Below, in pieces: positions 15,891-25,517 of a DNA stretch of 64,000 nt. Location: contig JBGUJH010000096.1 of assembly GCA_045113775.1 (NCBI GenBank), positions 1 through 64,000 of the forward strand. Direction: 5' to 3'. Origin of the DNA: CAG-791 sp045113775. GTDB taxonomy: Bacteria > Bacillota > Clostridia > Lachnospirales > Lachnospiraceae. Each line of letters starts with the position of its first letter. The stretch's first letter is position 1. The notes beneath the pieces are model-generated. The model made no database searches. It was not told where the DNA came from and saw nothing but the letters and a program-made list of their open reading frames with translations. Position numbers and translations under genes: made by a program.

Positions 15891-18800
15891 ATGAAGGATC
15901 CAGTTAAGCGACTGAAAGGAACTATAGCGGTTGCCATCGTATTCCTGATCGTATATACCGCAGTTATGTTCAATATAGAACAGCGCCATTACAACGAACT
16001 GATCATGGCGGACAGTGTGAACAAGACGGAATCGGTCCGCGGTATGATCGAGGGATACGGCAAAACAGCGGATGAGGTCGGAAGCGGTTTCTGTGAAGAA
16101 GAAAATGCCCGGGTCAGGCTGGCGGCCATAAGGCTCCAGCCGCAGATCGCGGACGGCGAGTTTACAGGGGAACGCTTCGGCGGAAACAGTATGGTGGTCC
16201 GTGTCAGCAATGGAAAAGTCGAACTGCCGCCGGAAGCGGCAGGTCTTTTTCCTGTGCTCACAGCGGAAATGGTGACCTCTGAATATGAGCAGACCGGGAC
16301 GGAAATTGCGTCAGACTCCGGTTCCGATACAGACGGGGCGCAGAACCAGGTGCTCCTGACCAGCGGTCGGATCGGAGGAGATTGGTATTTTGTCAGATGG
16401 ACGTCCGTCGAGGAATATGATGCGTATATCAGGTCGCATCTGTCAGCGGATACTCTGGCGGAAACTGTCGAATCAGTTAATGACATAGAGCTTTTCATAA
16501 TCCGGTCAGATCCCGATTCCGCAGGGGAGGAAGGTTCCGCCATTCTGCATAAGACAAAGGGACTGTCAAAATACAGCACGCTGGATGAACTGGGCATCAC
16601 GCGGGAAGATTTGGACACAGAAAAGTTTTCGCTGCGCACAGAAAACGGCAAAGAGTATATCTGCTTCCCTATAGAGATCGAAAATCTGGGGTATACGGCT
16701 GTATGCTGCAACGCTGTGGAAGGTGAGAGGCTGGCGATCCTGGGAGATGTCATCGCGCAGGTCCTCTTTGCCGCTGTGATGCTCGCGGGATTGATCACGT
16801 GGTGCTATTCCGTGCAGTGGCTGGTCAGAAGAGAGAGCCTGGACGAGAAACAAAAGGAGAAATACAGCCCGCAGGCGGTCAGGAGGCGCACGACAAGACT
16901 GACGGTCATGTCGACGCTGGTGGTCACATTGTTCGCCTTTACGACGGTAATGGTGCAGTATATGTATCAGGAGAACAGGATCGGCAGAAATGTGCTGAGT
17001 ACGCTGCAGACGCAGATCGAGGACGGGAAGAACGTAAATCAGAGCCTCCGTGAGATGGATGCGGAAAGATTTACGGCTTTGGGAGAGATCGTTTCAGATA
17101 TGCTCACTGAAAATCCCGCGCTCTTAGGAAAAGAGAGACTGGCGGAGATCGCGGGCGCGATCTCTGCAGAGTATCTGATCCTGTATGACGAAAACGGGGC
17201 AGAGGCCGCCTGCAGCAAAGAATATGTCGGGTTTTCACTTCCTTCAGAACAATCCGATTCATTTTACGATTTCAGGAGGCTCCTCAAGGGAGTTCCCGTT
17301 ATCGTGCACAGTTCGGACAAGGACATGATCACAGGGGATATTCGCTCCTTTGTCGGAATCCGCTATGATATCCCCGGAAAGGATGATGCTTTCGGCGCTC
17401 TTTTGATAGCGCTGCCGACCGCGGATCACGCTGAAACGGAAGAAGAAGCAGAAGAGATCGCGGAGCAGGTGAAGCAGCAGGTCTACCGGAGGATGCAGAG
17501 CGGAGAGCGGATGATCATGGAGGTAGATCCTGAGTCCCACAAGGTCTTGTCCTGCAGCAGAAAGGAATACACAGGGACAGATATTGAGAGTCTCGGAATG
17601 GACCCTAAGGGGCTGACCAACCGCAGCATGAACTTCTATACGGCAGATGGTGATTGGTATTTCGGCATTACCGGAGCCGTGCGGGATAATGTGTTCTTCT
17701 GTCTGACAGACAGTACGGATATGTCGAGAACAGGACTTCTCCTGGCTCTTCTTTCCGGCGGCCTCTTCCTGATCGGCTGTGTGATCACGGCAAAATACGG
17801 ATTGAAGGAGTACACCGAAGAAAACTATGAGCACTATGCTCCTCAGATGATGGAAGCGTCGGAAGAGTACATGAAGAAAATCGCTCAGAGAGCGCCTTCC
17901 ATGAGCCCTCTGGCAGTGAGCTGGAGTAAAATGCTGCCGGAGATAAAGACGAAAGCGATCCTGCAGATGCTGACAGGAATTCTGTTAGTGGCCATGATCC
18001 TGGTGTCATTCGGGAACTCGCCGTTTGCCAGGCACTCTGTTCTGTCTTTTGTCGTAAGAGGAAACTGGACAAAGGGCATAAACCTGTTCTCGGTGATCGC
18101 CGTGATCGTGACTTTCTGCGTAGAATATCTGGCCTACCTGGTCGTGAAAGTGGTCTCCATCATGCTGATCAGTTCGACCGATCTTAAGGGAGAGACCGTA
18201 TTCACTCTGGTCCGCAGCTTCATCAATTACGCGATGTTCATCGGGGCGGTCTGCGTGTCACTGAACTTTCTCGGAGTCGATACGGCGACGCTGCTCGCCT
18301 CCATCGGTCTTTTGTCACTGGCCATATCGCTCGGCGCCAAAGATATCGTGGCAGACATACTGGCAGGCCTGAGCATCGTCTTCGAGGGGACATATTTCGT
18401 CGGAGATTACGTCAGGATCGGGGATTTCAAGGGCAAAGTGCTTGAGATCGGCATCAGGTCGACAAAAATATCAGGCGGCGACAAAGATGTCAAGATCATA
18501 AGCAACCATGAGATCGGAAGCGTGATCAATTACAGCAAGCAGACATCCGTTTGCGCAGTAAAGATCGGTGTTCCCGTCACCGTATCCGTCGAAGAAATGA
18601 AAAAGCTGTTCGATGAGGAGCTGCCGCTGGTCAGGGAGATCAATCCCTATATAATCAAGGGACCGAAATTCGAAGGGATAGACGAATTCATCGATGACAG
18701 GATGATCATCTGTATTTCCGCGGAAGGTCCTGAAGAGCATATCACGAGCATTCGGAGAGATCTGAACCAGGTGCTTCAGTCCATGGCTGAGCGGGAACTG

Positions 18801-19055
18801 CTGCAGTACGCGCAGAGCAATATCACGATCAATCTGGAGGGGGCATCGGTCAAAAGAGAGGAAAACTCCGGACTTTACGGAAAGCTGTCAAATGCCGGTG
18901 ATCCCGATCAGAAATCAGAAGAAAGTACGGGTGAGAGCTCCCCGTCTCCGGAAGAGACGAAGGACCGATCCCTGTTCCACAGCAGAGAGCGGAATCGCAG
19001 AGTGATCCGCGGGTCTAAAAAAGATAAACAAAAAAAGAGTGAAGACGATGAGTAA
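15891..19055 (+). CDS. MscS-family mechanosensitive channel with two extracytoplasmic sensor regions
   Basis: A 1054-residue protein. A helix at 10-28 is followed by an outer region (30-285), helices at 285-310 and 338-358, a second outer region (360-612), a helix at 614-637, helices near 688-710, 733-757 and 777-797, then the MscS pore helix (LLASIGLLSLAISLGAKDI, about 800-820) and beta domain (VGDYVRIGDFKGKV, EIGIRSTKISGG). The last 80 residues are charged and cytoplasmic. The outer regions both include GDWYF elements, suggesting duplicated Cache/PAS-like sensors. Typical MscS is about 290 residues, so this is a large, ligand-sensing-like variant. It overlaps the next gene by 8 bases. Confidence 0.85.
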   Translation: MKDPVKRLKGTIAVAIVFLIVYTAVMFNIEQRHYNELIMADSVNKTESVRGMIEGYGKTADEVGSGFCEEENARVRLAAIRLQPQIADGEFTGERFGGNSMVVRVSNGKVELPPEAAGLFPVLTAEMVTSEYEQTGTEIASDSGSDTDGAQNQVLLTSGRIGGDWYFVRWTSVEEYDAYIRSHLSADTLAETVESVNDIELFIIRSDPDSAGEEGSAILHKTKGLSKYSTLDELGITREDLDTEKFSLRTENGKEYICFPIEIENLGYTAVCCNAVEGERLAILGDVIAQVLFAAVMLAGLITWCYSVQWLVRRESLDEKQKEKYSPQAVRRRTTRLTVMSTLVVTLFAFTTVMVQYMYQENRIGRNVLSTLQTQIEDGKNVNQSLREMDAERFTALGEIVSDMLTENPALLGKERLAEIAGAISAEYLILYDENGAEAACSKEYVGFSLPSEQSDSFYDFRRLLKGVPVIVHSSDKDMITGDIRSFVGIRYDIPGKDDAFGALLIALPTADHAETEEEAEEIAEQVKQQVYRRMQSGERMIMEVDPESHKVLSCSRKEYTGTDIESLGMDPKGLTNRSMNFYTADGDWYFGITGAVRDNVFFCLTDSTDMSRTGLLLALLSGGLFLIGCVITAKYGLKEYTEENYEHYAPQMMEASEEYMKKIAQRAPSMSPLAVSWSKMLPEIKTKAILQMLTGILLVAMILVSFGNSPFARHSVLSFVVRGNWTKGINLFSVIAVIVTFCVEYLAYLVVKVVSIMLISSTDLKGETVFTLVRSFINYAMFIGAVCVSLNFLGVDTATLLASIGLLSLAISLGAKDIVADILAGLSIVFEGTYFVGDYVRIGDFKGKVLEIGIRSTKISGGDKDVKIISNHEIGSVINYSKQTSVCAVKIGVPVTVSVEEMKKLFDEELPLVREINPYIIKGPKFEGIDEFIDDRMIICISAEGPEEHITSIRRDLNQVLQSMAERELLQYAQSNITINLEGASVKREENSGLYGKLSNAGDPDQKSEESTGESSPSPEETKDRSLFHSRERNRRVIRGSKKDKQKKSEDDE

Positions 19056-20910
19056 TAACGAGAGTATAGGACATCTTAAAGGCGAGGCAATTTATATGCA
19101 GGACAACATTTCGAAGATGTTCCTCTCAACGGCGACCGCCATGATCGCCACTGAGCTCACGGGTGTAATTTCGGTCCTGATGGACGGCATCATCACCAGC
19201 CGCTTTCTCGGAGTTGACGCGTATTCCGGAATTTCCATGATCAGGCCATTTACGAGCATGCTCCTGGTCATATCCGGTTTCTTTTCGACAGGATGCGGCG
19301 TCCTCTGCTCTCAGAAGATCGGAGTCGGAAACAGAGAAGATGCCAATGAATCGTTCAATCTCTCAGCCCTCCTTGCGCTGGCCTGTGCTGTGCTGGTCCT
19401 TGTATTAGGGTTTATCTTTCCCACAGGGCTCCTGCGCCTCTGCGGCGTACCGCTGAATAAGCATCCGGAGCTTCATCCGTATATGTACGGATATTTGAGA
19501 GGGTACCTGATCGGAGTTCCCGCTATGATCCTGCTCCAGATCCTGGGGCCAATCCTTGTCCTGGACAACGAAAAGAAACTCTTTACTGCTTCCTCGGCCG
19601 TTCTCGGCGCCGCCAATATCGCAGGAGACCTCCTGAATGTCTATGTTTTCAAAGGCGGAGCGTTCGGGATGGGGGTCGCGACTTCAATAGGGTATGTGAT
19701 CCAGTTCGTGTTAGTGTTCTTATTTCTGTTCAGAAAAAAGACCTATTTCCGCGTATCTCTCAAGGCAATGCGGGTGCGTCTTCTTCCGGAACTGTTACGG
19801 AGCGGGTCGCCGGCACTGGTCAAGAAAATGGCGGGGACACTGCGCGATGTCGCAACTAACCGTTTCAATGTCATCCTGGCCTTGACGTCCGCCGCGATCG
19901 CGGCAAAGGGTATCCAAGGCGATATGTTCCAGTTTCTCTTCTGCATTCCGACAGGACTGGGGAGAGCGCTGGTCGGAATAGCCGGGGTCTATTACAGCGC
20001 AGGGGATCGCGACGGCCTGACGCGCCTCTATTCCTATGCGCTCAGAGTCGGCGCCAAGCTTTCCGGTGTAGCCGGAATTGCCGCTTTCCTTTGCGCGCCG
20101 CTGATCACCCGGTTGTATACTGCGGATCCGGAGACGGTCTCCCTCACTGTATTCAGTATACGATGTATGTCTATAGCTCTTGTCTTTGACACATCGATCG
20201 TTCTGGTCCAGCACTACCTGCAGGGGACAAATAACCGGAAGATGGCAAATATCCTGAGTTTCAGCGAACGCCTCATCGTTCCTGTCGGCTCCGCCCTCAT
20301 ACTCGGTATGCTGTACGGCTCCAAAGGGATCCTCGTCTCAGTTGCTGTCAGTAAGGTCATCCTGCTCATGGCAATTTTCATTGCGGACTGTGTCCGGTGC
20401 AAAGGCCTTCCGAAATATTGGCATGACGTCATGTTCCTGCCGGAGGGATTCGGCGGAGATGGCTCGGATAACATGTATGCGGAGATCCACAGCAGTGAAG
20501 ATGTGGCCCGGGTCAGCAGGGATACGCAGGAGTTCTGCCTGGCTCATGGCACTGACACCAAAACAGCAGGACTCATGTCACTGTTTGTCGAAGAGATGAC
20601 ACAGAATTTGATCGACTATGTGCAGGTGGCGAAAAAAAGGGAAGTCTATGCAGACTTTCGCCTGTTCATAAAAGGCGGGGATATCTGCTTCAGCATGATG
20701 GACCTGAGCGACCACTTTGATCCGACTCTGTTCTACGAGCTGAACAGGGCAGATTATCCGGGGAAACACATCGGGATCGGCCTTGTAATGGAAATGGCCA
20801 AAGAGGTTCGTTATTACAGCGCGTTTAACAGTAATAACCTTATCGTGTTCCTTGATATGAACAAGAAGCCGGCAGAGGAAACAGACCGCTTTACGAACCC
20901 TGATACCTGA
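19048..20910 (+). CDS. MATE-family efflux protein fused to an HATPase-like domain
   Basis: A 620-residue fusion. Residues 20-455 form a 12-helix MATE transporter (ATELTGVISVLMDGIITSRF near the start). Residues about 480-612 look like the ATP-binding domain of anti-sigma factor kinases: a helix with Glu and Asn (FVEEMTQNLIDYV, about 512), a DLSDHFDP strand-turn, and a Gly-rich segment GKHIGIGLVMEMAKEV (about 571). The ATG at 19048 is preferred over a GTG at 19039 by spacing from GAGTGAAG; it overlaps the channel gene by 8 bases. Likely role: cation-coupled export controlled by nucleotide binding or acting on a partner. The fusion is unusual. Confidence 0.82.
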   Translation: MSNNESIGHLKGEAIYMQDNISKMFLSTATAMIATELTGVISVLMDGIITSRFLGVDAYSGISMIRPFTSMLLVISGFFSTGCGVLCSQKIGVGNREDANESFNLSALLALACAVLVLVLGFIFPTGLLRLCGVPLNKHPELHPYMYGYLRGYLIGVPAMILLQILGPILVLDNEKKLFTASSAVLGAANIAGDLLNVYVFKGGAFGMGVATSIGYVIQFVLVFLFLFRKKTYFRVSLKAMRVRLLPELLRSGSPALVKKMAGTLRDVATNRFNVILALTSAAIAAKGIQGDMFQFLFCIPTGLGRALVGIAGVYYSAGDRDGLTRLYSYALRVGAKLSGVAGIAAFLCAPLITRLYTADPETVSLTVFSIRCMSIALVFDTSIVLVQHYLQGTNNRKMANILSFSERLIVPVGSALILGMLYGSKGILVSVAVSKVILLMAIFIADCVRCKGLPKYWHDVMFLPEGFGGDGSDNMYAEIHSSEDVARVSRDTQEFCLAHGTDTKTAGLMSLFVEEMTQNLIDYVQVAKKREVYADFRLFIKGGDICFSMMDLSDHFDPTLFYELNRADYPGKHIGIGLVMEMAKEVRYYSAFNSNNLIVFLDMNKKPAEETDRFTNPDT

Positions 20911-20934
20911 TAGAAAACAGTAAGGAGAAACAGA

Positions 20935-22410
20935 TTGATTAAACGGCAGAAACAGGTCTTCATACAGGTTGCAGCGCTGGTCGCGGTATGCATACTTATT
21001 ATGGCTATAGGGAGAATCATGACCGGAAACCGGTTTGTGATCAGTATTCCGATCAGCGGATTTGGCGATACTTCGCCGCAAGCAGAGGATGTTCAGATTG
21101 AATGGGAAAATAGCAGAGAGATCCCGGTCGAAGAGATATCAGTTAAAAACAAAAGGGAACTGGCGATCATCCTTCGCCCTCAGGAGCCCGGCGACTACAG
21201 TATGACTGTGACGAGTGGCAGCGGCGCAGTGCGGTTTTATGATGAACTGCACGTGAGCAGCCTGGGGACGACTTATTCCATGCAGACCAGGAACTATACA
21301 GGGGACAACGCTGTCCTGGCAGGAATCACTCTGTTCTTCGCCGGACTCGCTGTGATAAGTCTAGCGCGTTTTGTAAGTCTGCGCGGACCGCTGATGTACT
21401 CCTATGACACGATCTGGACCTGCGGCTTAGGGATATTTTGCACAGTGACCGGGCTGAATCTGATAAATATACTGATCCGGCGTCTGGTCCAGTCGGATCT
21501 GATGTGGATGCGCTATATATATGAGACTTTCAGCCTTTCCGGCTGGATCTTCTCGATGATCCTCATGCCTGTGATGCTGGTATTCGCGATTCTGATGATT
21601 GTGAGCAATATCGCGCTGCTGCGGCATGAGAGTTTCCGTCTGCAAAATATTCTCGGCCTGGGGATCGGATTTGCCCTGATCGCATGTGAAGCCTTCGGCG
21701 TCCGGCTCATTACGATGGATTTCAGCGGGTCGGAAATGCAGATGCGGATCTTCTATACACTGAGCAGCGTGTATTACACAGTGTTCACTTACTTCGAATG
21801 CATACTCATCGGTTCTGTGGTCTGCGGACTGCGGGCTGCCCGGCATATTCCGGCGCCTGTACAGGACTATATTTTGATCCTTGGCTGCGGATTCAGAAAG
21901 GACGGAACGCTGCCTCCTCTTCTGAGAGGCCGCGTCGACAAGGCAATCGAATTCTGGAAAAAGCAAAAAGAGCAGGGCGGTAAAGAGGCTGTCCTGATTC
22001 CGTCCGGAGGTCAGGGCGGCAATGAGCCTATGCCGGAAGCAGTCGCGATGGGGCGTTACCTGAGAGAATGCGGTATTCCGGATCAGGCAATTATGCAGGA
22101 GGAGAAATCGCGCAACACCTACCAGAACATGGAGTTCTCCAAAAAGCTGATCGAGGAGCGATGCAGCAGCGCGGATGACAAAAACGTCATCTTCGTGACG
22201 ACAAACTACCATGTCTTTCGTAGCGGCGTCTGGGCCGGGCTTGCAGGGCTGCGCGCGGAGGGTCTGGGCAGCAAAACGAAGTGGTGGTTCTGGCCCAACG
22301 CATTTATCCGAGAGTGCATAGGGCTTCTCGCGAACCGGATCGTGCCGGAAGTAATCTGGCTCGTGATCCTGGTCGCCATCTTCGGGGGGATCGCGACGCT
22401 GATCGTATGA
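20935..22410 (+). CDS. YdcF/DUF218 family membrane protein
   Basis: A 491-residue protein with an N-terminal helix (8-26), an outer region to about 120, some six helices at 125-290, and a C-terminal DUF218 domain (about 310-470) starting DYILILGCGFRKDG and including IPSGGQG, EEKSRNTYQNM and VTTNYHVFRSG. DUF218 members such as SanA/ElyC are linked to cell-envelope maintenance. The start is TTG, 7 bases after AAGGAG. It is the last gene of the cluster that begins with the ABC pair. A final hydrophobic helix precedes the stop. Confidence 0.85.
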   Translation: MIKRQKQVFIQVAALVAVCILIMAIGRIMTGNRFVISIPISGFGDTSPQAEDVQIEWENSREIPVEEISVKNKRELAIILRPQEPGDYSMTVTSGSGAVRFYDELHVSSLGTTYSMQTRNYTGDNAVLAGITLFFAGLAVISLARFVSLRGPLMYSYDTIWTCGLGIFCTVTGLNLINILIRRLVQSDLMWMRYIYETFSLSGWIFSMILMPVMLVFAILMIVSNIALLRHESFRLQNILGLGIGFALIACEAFGVRLITMDFSGSEMQMRIFYTLSSVYYTVFTYFECILIGSVVCGLRAARHIPAPVQDYILILGCGFRKDGTLPPLLRGRVDKAIEFWKKQKEQGGKEAVLIPSGGQGGNEPMPEAVAMGRYLRECGIPDQAIMQEEKSRNTYQNMEFSKKLIEERCSSADDKNVIFVTTNYHVFRSGVWAGLAGLRAEGLGSKTKWWFWPNAFIRECIGLLANRIVPEVIWLVILVAIFGGIATLIV

Positions 22411-22436
22411 CCCATAACAGAATGGCTGTATCGATA

Positions 22437-22445
22437 TGATATAAT
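22437..22445 (+). promoter_or_regulatory. Extended -10 promoter of the ADP-ribosylglycohydrolase gene
   Basis: TGaTATAAT with no clear -35 hexamer; 84 bases before the start codon. Confidence 0.5.
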
Positions 22446-22528
22446 CATTGGTGTAATTCGTGATGTAAAGGGCTGTGTGCATACAATTTCAGCCCTTCAA
22501 TGTTGAAAGGAACGGAAGGGACATATCG

Positions 22529-23638
22529 ATGACAGAGAACGAAATGATTGTATCAGCTAAGAACAAAGATACGCAGGAATTGAGAGACAAGATCCTGGCC
22601 TGTTTATACGGCGGCGCGCTCGGAGATGCGCTGGGCTACATTATTGAATTCGACTCCTGGGACAGGATCAAGAAGATTTACGGAAAAGACGGCATTCAGG
22701 AGTTGGAAAAGACCGGACAGAAAGCGATCTTTTCTGATGACACGCAGATGACGCTCTTTACTGCGGAAGGAATCGGACTCGGATATTTATGGGAGACTAA
22801 CGGAGGCACAGAGTATACTGCGGAGTATTACATTTACCACTCCTATCTTGCCTGGCTTCAGACACAGGGCTATAGCTCCAAATCTATCTGGGACGAGAAA
22901 AGTATACTGAAACAGAGACCGGAGATGAATAAGCGCCGGGCTCCGGGCAACACTTGCCTTTCCGCGCTTGCCAGCGGTGAGATGGGAACAATTGAGCAGC
23001 CGCTCAACAACAGTAAAGGATGCGGAGGTGTCATGAGAACGGCGCCCTGCGGATTTATAAGAACAAGGGAAAGCGGCAAGCCTCTATTCGGGGAGACTGC
23101 TCTGGAGATGGGCGCCAAAGCCGGTGCTATAACACACGGCCATTCGATGGGCTGGATTCCGGCAGGCATGCTTGCGGATATAGTAGATCGCTGCCTGTAT
23201 GGTAATTACACGTCTCTTCAGGAGATCATTGAGGACTCTCTTGACGCCACTGAGGCGCTGTATGGCCGGTTTAAGAGTTTTGACAAATTCAAGGACATGA
23301 TCCTGAGGGCGATCAGCCTTGCGGTGGAGAACAAAGCCAATGGATTGAACGATTCGGCTGTGGACGAGGAGTCGGTCCACTCACTCGGCGAAGGCTGGGT
23401 CGGAGATGAAGCGCTGGCCATCGCAATTTATGCAGCTCTGCGCTGGGACAGCGATATGAAGAAATGCCTGCGGGCAGCAGTCAACCACAGAGGAGACAGC
23501 GACTCGACCGGCGCGATCGCCGGCAATATCCTCGGAGCTTATCTGGGCCTGGAAGCAATTCCGAAGGACTGGCTCGCGGATCTTGAGCAGACGGATGTTA
23601 TGGAGAAACTCGTGGATATGATGTGTTCAGCATTCTAA
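22529..23638 (+). CDS. ADP-ribosylglycohydrolase family protein
   Basis: A 369-residue cytoplasmic enzyme of the DraG/ARH type, which removes ADP-ribose from modified proteins or small molecules using two metal ions. Metal-binding motifs are visible: GGALGDALGY (about 28), FSDDTQMTLF (about 67) and NHRGDSDSTGAIAGN (about 318). The ATG at 22529 follows GGAAGGGA. It is monocistronic between an extended -10 promoter and a hairpin at 23665. No ADP-ribosyltransferase partner is visible, so its target is unknown. Confidence 0.9.
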   Translation: MTENEMIVSAKNKDTQELRDKILACLYGGALGDALGYIIEFDSWDRIKKIYGKDGIQELEKTGQKAIFSDDTQMTLFTAEGIGLGYLWETNGGTEYTAEYYIYHSYLAWLQTQGYSSKSIWDEKSILKQRPEMNKRRAPGNTCLSALASGEMGTIEQPLNNSKGCGGVMRTAPCGFIRTRESGKPLFGETALEMGAKAGAITHGHSMGWIPAGMLADIVDRCLYGNYTSLQEIIEDSLDATEALYGRFKSFDKFKDMILRAISLAVENKANGLNDSAVDEESVHSLGEGWVGDEALAIAIYAALRWDSDMKKCLRAAVNHRGDSDSTGAIAGNILGAYLGLEAIPKDWLADLEQTDVMEKLVDMMCSAF

Positions 23639-23664
23639 GTGAATAGTATTGTTTCTTGCGATCG

Positions 23665-23694
23665 AGTGCCGAAGAAGATATCTTCTTCGGCACT
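23665..23694 (+). terminator. Perfect hairpin after the ADP-ribosylglycohydrolase gene
   Basis: AGTGCCGAAGAAGA pairs perfectly with TCTTCTTCGGCACT. There is no T tract, so termination is likely but not certain. Confidence 0.5.
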
Positions 23695-24160
23695 GTTCAC
23701 ATTATGGAGGATTAGAATAGTTTCTTACAATCCAGGGGCGCACTAAGAGATATTTTTCAGGTTGAAGCTTCTGTTGGCACCTGTTGGATTATTTGGGCAT
23801 TTTTCTCTTTTCCTGCCTCCACGATAATTTGCAAAAGTGGGAGAAACTTACTGAAATCAAGGCAGATTTTTGAGGTGTTGGACAATTTCAGAGAATTTCA
23901 GGTGCGTGGCCTCCATTACGCTGCTTACAGCGGCGAGAGAATGGAGGCCATCACTCTGAAAACAGGCGTTTTGATCCAACTCCGCAGGAAATCGGCTTAA
24001 AAAAGATGTTTTCTCCGGGTATCTTCTTTTTCCCATGGGGGCAGGCAGAAGCAAGTGTGCCTGTATATTCCAACCGTTACGAATTTCCCGGAATTCCCCC
24101 AATACCAGATAAAATTGCGAGATACAAAAGGTATCAGAAGAACCGTCCCCATGTCACCTT
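23695..24160. other. Gene-poor stretch with a hairpin and a repeat
   Basis: No convincing coding region. A perfect stem GGCCTCCATT/AATGGAGGCC (23908-23949) encloses CGCTG/CAGCG. The repeat with core TCAGAAGAACCGTCCC is at 24131-24157. The rest shows no feature I can name; it may be degraded former coding or element sequence. Confidence 0.5.
24131..24160 (+). repeat. Dispersed short repeat with TCAGAAGAACCGTCCC core, copy 2
   Basis: ATCAGAAGAACCGTCCCC followed by ATGTCA; pairs with copy 1 at 3652. Both lie just upstream of a start codon region. Confidence 0.5.
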
Positions 24161-24163
24161 TCA

Positions 24164-24172
24164 TGTTATGAT
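24164..24172 (+). promoter_or_regulatory. Extended -10 promoter of the aconitase X genes
   Basis: TGtTATGAT, 27 bases before the start codon, with no obvious -35 hexamer. Confidence 0.45.
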
Positions 24173-24198
24173 AGAAGTACCGGAAAGGGGGGATTGAA

Positions 24199-25512
24199 AT
24201 GATTCTGAATGAAGAACTTCTCGCCGTTCAGAGAGGCGAACAGGGCGAAGCCATGCGCAAAGTACTTAATACTCTCGTCATGTACGGGGAAGCGTTCGGC
24301 GCAGAGCGAATGGTCAAGATCACAGGCCGGATGGGGCACTCGGTGATCGGGACAGGCAGTATGACGTGGAAGCCGGTCTTTGACCTTATGGAAGAACTGA
24401 TAGAAGGCGGCGCGCTGCCGAGGCAGAGCTTCACCACAGATCCGCGCGGGGTGGAGAAACATGTGCCGATGAGCCTGGCGGACCGCGCCATGTTCAAGGT
24501 GATCTTCTCCGGACAGAAGCGGATGGAAGAGGAATGGGAGAGGATGGGCATCAAAGACAGCAATGCCTATACCTGCACCGCATATATGGATGAAGTCGGC
24601 AACATCCCGCAGTACGGGGACATTCTGGGCTGGGCGGAGTCATCAGCCGTCTCCTACGTCAATTCCGTGATCGGAGCACGCTGCAACCGCAATTCGGGCA
24701 TTCTGGAATTAATGTCCAATATCCTGGGCTACGTGCCGGAATTCGGGCTTCTCACGGACGAGGGGAGAAAAGCGGACTGGATCATAGAAGTAAAATGTCA
24801 AAATATGCCCGAGCCGCAGCTTCTGGGAAGCGCGATCGGCTTTAAATGCGTCGAGGACGTCCCCTATATCCGGGGCCTTGACAAGTGGCTGGGAACACGT
24901 CTGACACAGAAAGTGAAAGACTACCTTAAGGATATGGGAGCGGCGGCAGCGTCAAACGGTTCCGTCGGACTTTATCATGTGGAGAACATCACGCCGGAAG
25001 CCGTGAATAATGCCCTTGAAGACGGCGGAAATTCGCTTATCAGGGAACACGCTAAAGTGTTCGTCATCGATGACGAAGAGATCGCCCGGGTCAAGGCAAG
25101 TTATCCCAATCCGTGGGAGGGACATGAGTATAAGGACGACGCTCCGGAGCTGGCTTTTGCGGGATGTCCGCATTTCTCCTGCCGGCAGCTGTGCGAATGG
25201 ACGGACAGGCTGGTTGCGGGCCTCATAAAGCACGGAAACAAAAAGGTGACTGTGAAGACGATCTTCTGCGCGGCGCCGGACGTGAAAGCTGCTTTTGAAA
25301 AAGAGTACCCTCTGAAGGCTTTAAAGCTGAAGAGGATCGGTGTGACAATTTCCGGGCTCTGCCCGCTTTCTTACACTTCCAATCCGCTCACTGATAAGAT
25401 CCGGATCATAACTGCTTCCAATAAGCTGCGTTATTACAGCAAAGCGCGGTTTTACAGCGAGGAAGAACTGATCGATATTATCACCGGCGGCTGGAATGAG
25501 AAATGGAGGTGA
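24199..25512 (+). CDS. Aconitase X, catalytic (large) subunit
   Basis: A 437-residue protein of the aconitase X family (DUF521). Recognisable parts are MILNEELLAVQRGEQGEA, LVMYGEAFGAERMVKI, SSAVSYVNSVIGARCNRNSG and a C-terminal CPLSYTSNP. Cys residues near 155, 320-330 and 400 are candidates for the iron-sulfur cluster. Characterised relatives dehydrate cis-3-hydroxy-L-proline in bacteria and phosphomevalonate in archaea; the substrate here is unknown. The small subunit follows as a separate gene 5 bases later. AAGGGGGG precedes the start. Confidence 0.88.
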   Translation: MILNEELLAVQRGEQGEAMRKVLNTLVMYGEAFGAERMVKITGRMGHSVIGTGSMTWKPVFDLMEELIEGGALPRQSFTTDPRGVEKHVPMSLADRAMFKVIFSGQKRMEEEWERMGIKDSNAYTCTAYMDEVGNIPQYGDILGWAESSAVSYVNSVIGARCNRNSGILELMSNILGYVPEFGLLTDEGRKADWIIEVKCQNMPEPQLLGSAIGFKCVEDVPYIRGLDKWLGTRLTQKVKDYLKDMGAAAASNGSVGLYHVENITPEAVNNALEDGGNSLIREHAKVFVIDDEEIARVKASYPNPWEGHEYKDDAPELAFAGCPHFSCRQLCEWTDRLVAGLIKHGNKKVTVKTIFCAAPDVKAAFEKEYPLKALKLKRIGVTISGLCPLSYTSNPLTDKIRIITASNKLRYYSKARFYSEEELIDIITGGWNEKWR

Positions 25513-25517
25513 CGATT

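Noticed and set aside
23857..24102. Small open frames in the gap before aconitase X
   Set aside because: No ribosome binding site, no similarity I recognise, and overlap with a palindromic hairpin.
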